Shown here: one piece after another, positions 14,219 to 15,947 of the stretch
Numbering within the stretch: the first letter of the stretch is position 1
How the letters are laid out: each line of letters opens with the position of its first letter
Source of the DNA: DATLXH01 sp035576005
GTDB lineage: Bacteria > Acidobacteriota > Thermoanaerobaculia > Gp7-AA8
Direction of reading: 5' to 3'
DNA length: 15,947 nt
NCBI GenBank assembly: GCA_035576005.1
Contig: DATLXH010000034.1
Span: 1-15,947, forward strand
Program-made: the position numbers and the translations under genes
Notes under the pieces: model-generated
What the model saw: the letters and a program-made list of their open reading frames with translations, nothing else
Databases searched by the model: none
Told to the model about the DNA's origin: nothing

Positions 14219-14378
14219 TCTGGCTCCTTTTTTTTCTCCAGCGCTTGTGGCCGGACCATCCAACGTCCGGCGGCACCGCGGCCCGTGCCTGCGCCGGACA
14301 GGGAAATGTACGGCCACAGGAATCACCGGGCTTCCTTCCCACCCCCTCAACGCTTACCATCACGCCTGTCCCCGTCCG

Positions 14379-14467
14379 GCCCCGGTGGCGGAACTGGTAG
14401 ACGCACAGGACTTAAAATCCTGAGACTCGTAAGGGTCGTGCCGGTTCGATTCCGGCCCGGGGCACCA
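14379..14467 (+). tRNA. tRNA-Leu (anticodon UAA)
   Basis: The acceptor stem GCCCCGG (14379-14385) pairs with CCGGGGC (14457-14463), followed by discriminator A and an encoded CCA (14465-14467). The anticodon stem CAGGA/TCCTG encloses the loop CTTAAAA with anticodon TAA at 14413-14415. A long variable arm (GACTCGTAAGGGTC) marks it as class II, and the T arm GCCGG-TTCGATT-CCGGC is intact. It reads UUA/UUG leucine codons. A weak -10-like TACCAT sits at 14355-14360. Confidence 0.95.
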
Positions 14468-14517
14468 TTCGAATTGTGACGCGACGATTCCCGCGGGATC
14501 GTGCGGAGGTTACTCAA

Positions 14518-15699
14518 ATGACCACAGAGACTCTCGACCAGCTGCAGTCCCCTCCCCTTACTCGCCTGTCGGAAGAGGAGACCATGTTCCAGCAAAGCGT
14601 TCGCGAGTTTGCCGTCGAACGGATTCGTCCCCTGGTCCACGAGATGGACCAGAAAGCGACGATGGACAAAGGTCTCATCGCCAGCTTCTACGAGCTCGGA
14701 ATCATGGGCGTCGAAGTTCCGGAAGCGTTCGGGGGTGCCGGCTCTACGTTCTTCACGGCAGTCCTCGTGGTCGAAGAGCTCTCGCACGTCGACGCATCTT
14801 GCGGCGTTCTCGTCGACGTGCAGAACACACTGGTCAACAACGCGATCCTCAAGTGGGGGAACGATGACCAGCGGTCTCGCTACCTTCCGATGCTATGCAA
14901 GGACACGGTGGGTGCCTACGCTCTTTCCGAAGCGGGCTCAGGCTCTGACGCGTTCGCCCTCGCGACTCGCGCCGAGGACAAAGGCGATCACTGGCTTCTC
15001 GACGGACAGAAACTCTGGATTACCAATGCAGCCGAGGCAGGGATCTTCATTGTTTTCGCAAATGCGAATCCTGAGGCGGGATACAAAGGGATCAACGCCT
15101 TCATCGTCGAGCGGAACACTCCCGGGTTCACGATCGGAAAAAAGGAAGACAAGACCGGGATCCGGGCCTCTTCCACCTGCGAACTGATCTTCGAGAACTG
15201 CCGCATCCCTCGCGAGAACCTCGTGGGCGAGCTGGGCAAGGGATACAAGATCGCCATCGAGACTCTGAACGAAGGTCGTATCGGGATTGGTGCACAGATG
15301 ATTGGAGTGGCGCGTGGCGCTCTCGAGCTTGCGATCGCGTATTCGAAAGAACGAAAACAGTTCGGCAAACCGATTTCGGAATTTCAGGGCATCCAGTTTC
15401 AACTCGCGCAGGCCGCGACAGAGCTGGAGGCCGCACGGCTTCTCGTCTACAACGCAGCGCGGCTGAAAGACGCGAAGCTGCCGTTCCTCAGAGAGGCGGC
15501 GATGGCCAAGCTCTTCTCTTCCCAGGTATGCGAGCGGGTCACGTCATTGAGCGTCGAGATCTTCGGCGGCAATGGTTACACGCACGAGTATCCCGTCGAA
15601 AAGTTCTGGCGCGACTCGAAGATCGGCAAGATCTACGAGGGGACCTCGAACATGCAGCTCTCGACCATCGCCAAGACTTTGCTGACCGATCGTCTCTGA
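14518..15699 (+). CDS. Acyl-CoA dehydrogenase (short/branched-chain type)
   Basis: The 393-residue FAD enzyme oxidises acyl-CoA to trans-2-enoyl-CoA, passing electrons to ETF, in fatty-acid or branched-chain amino-acid breakdown. The N-terminal helical domain is at about 20-130. The middle domain has the FAD/substrate signature YALSEAGSGSDA (134-145) and KLWITNA (165-171). The C-terminal helical domain has ERKQFGKPI and IFGGNGYTHEYPVEKFWRDSKI. The catalytic Glu is E374 in IYEGTSNMQ, the position used by short-chain and 2-methyl-branched-chain enzymes, unlike isovaleryl- or long-chain types. ATG 14518 follows GGAGGT by 7 nt and is preferred over a GTG at 14476, which lies next to the tRNA end. 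The exact substrate cannot be told from the sequence. Confidence 0.95.
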   Translation: MTTETLDQLQSPPLTRLSEEETMFQQSVREFAVERIRPLVHEMDQKATMDKGLIASFYELGIMGVEVPEAFGGAGSTFFTAVLVVEELSHVDASCGVLVDVQNTLVNNAILKWGNDDQRSRYLPMLCKDTVGAYALSEAGSGSDAFALATRAEDKGDHWLLDGQKLWITNAAEAGIFIVFANANPEAGYKGINAFIVERNTPGFTIGKKEDKTGIRASSTCELIFENCRIPRENLVGELGKGYKIAIETLNEGRIGIGAQMIGVARGALELAIAYSKERKQFGKPISEFQGIQFQLAQAATELEAARLLVYNAARLKDAKLPFLREAAMAKLFSSQVCERVTSLSVEIFGGNGYTHEYPVEKFWRDSKIGKIYEGTSNMQLSTIAKTLLTDRL

Positions 15700-15727
15700 C
15701 AGTCGTTGATGCCCCCGTCGCGAAGCG

Positions 15728-15742
15728 CAGGCGGCACGCCTG
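15728..15742. repeat. Small GC-rich palindrome after the acyl-CoA dehydrogenase gene
   Basis: CAGGCG (15728-15733) pairs with CGCCTG (15737-15742), inside a run of GGCAGGC/GCCTGCC motifs up to 15777. It begins 28 bp after the stop codon and leads into the long dispersed repeat. It may help end transcription but has no T-tract. Confidence 0.4.
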
Positions 15743-15777
15743 CCTGCGGGCCGCCGGGCAGGGGACGAAAGGCAGGC

Positions 15778-15947
15778 GGCGGGACTCGCGCCCCGAAAGG
15801 GCGAGTCCCTCTCCCCGGCGGGGAGAGGGTGGTCGCGTAAGCGACCGGGAGAGGGGCCGCGAGAGATACGAAGACCTCGCCCTTTTCGACGGACTGGCGA
15901 GACTTTCACGCCCCTCTCCCTGCTTCGCTCCGCTCGCTTCCCTCTCC
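15778..15947. repeat. Long dispersed repeat, copy B (inverted relative to copy A, cut by window end)
   Basis: This is the reverse complement of 4479-4650, with about ten differences by eye and a shared GCGACC/GGTCGC hairpin and CCCTCTCCCC-GGCGGGGAGAGGG core. The window ends inside it, so its far boundary is unknown. No reading frame through it is credible, and no gene is seen between 15700 and 15947. Confidence 0.85.

Noticed and set aside
14379..14467. tRNA-Leu as an attachment site for an integrated element
   Set aside because: No second copy of the tRNA 3' end, no integrase and no foreign genes are seen on either side in this window.

Overview
The window reads as chromosomal DNA of a GC-rich, probably diderm bacterium. 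The best guess is Acidobacteriota or a neighbouring phylum. This rests on the gene style (a large transmembrane Ser/Thr kinase, a periplasmic cupredoxin, a primary sigma factor with a long non-conserved region) and on several families of dispersed palindromic repeats between genes. It is not proven by any marker compared here.

Layout. Positions 1-640 hold a 182-bp near-perfect inverted-repeat element and a small Cys-rich ORF whose start lies inside that element. Then comes udk (uridine kinase). From 1400 to 8486 lies an expanded macromolecular-synthesis cluster: promoter, rpsU (S21), a strong terminator, a hairpin-repeat spacer, mutS2, a 424-bp repeat-rich spacer, dnaG (primase), rpoD (primary sigma factor) and a terminator-like hairpin. 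The classic order rpsU-dnaG-rpoD is kept, but mutS2 and repeats have been placed inside it. Next are a short NAD(P)-binding oxidoreductase and a secreted protein of unknown function, both on the plus strand. They converge on a minus-strand pair, with a second copy of the first repeat family at the junction.

The minus-strand pair (10318-13811) is the most interesting coding part. A secreted cupredoxin with a full type-1 copper ligand set is joined by a TGATG stop/start overlap to a 929-residue membrane protein. That protein reads as TM, large extracytoplasmic sensor, TM, HAMP, degenerate class III cyclase-like domain and C-terminal Ser/Thr kinase. I infer a copper- or redox-linked sensing module with a phosphorylation output.

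Between this operon and a tRNA-Leu(UAA) gene is a gene-free stretch of about 570 bp. It can fold into several strong stems, carries a near-perfect Shine-Dalgarno before a 12-codon ORF, and ends in a GAAA-capped terminator. It is a candidate structured leader or small RNA that I could not match to a known class. The window ends with an acyl-CoA dehydrogenase and a truncated inverted copy of the repeat that also lies between mutS2 and dnaG.
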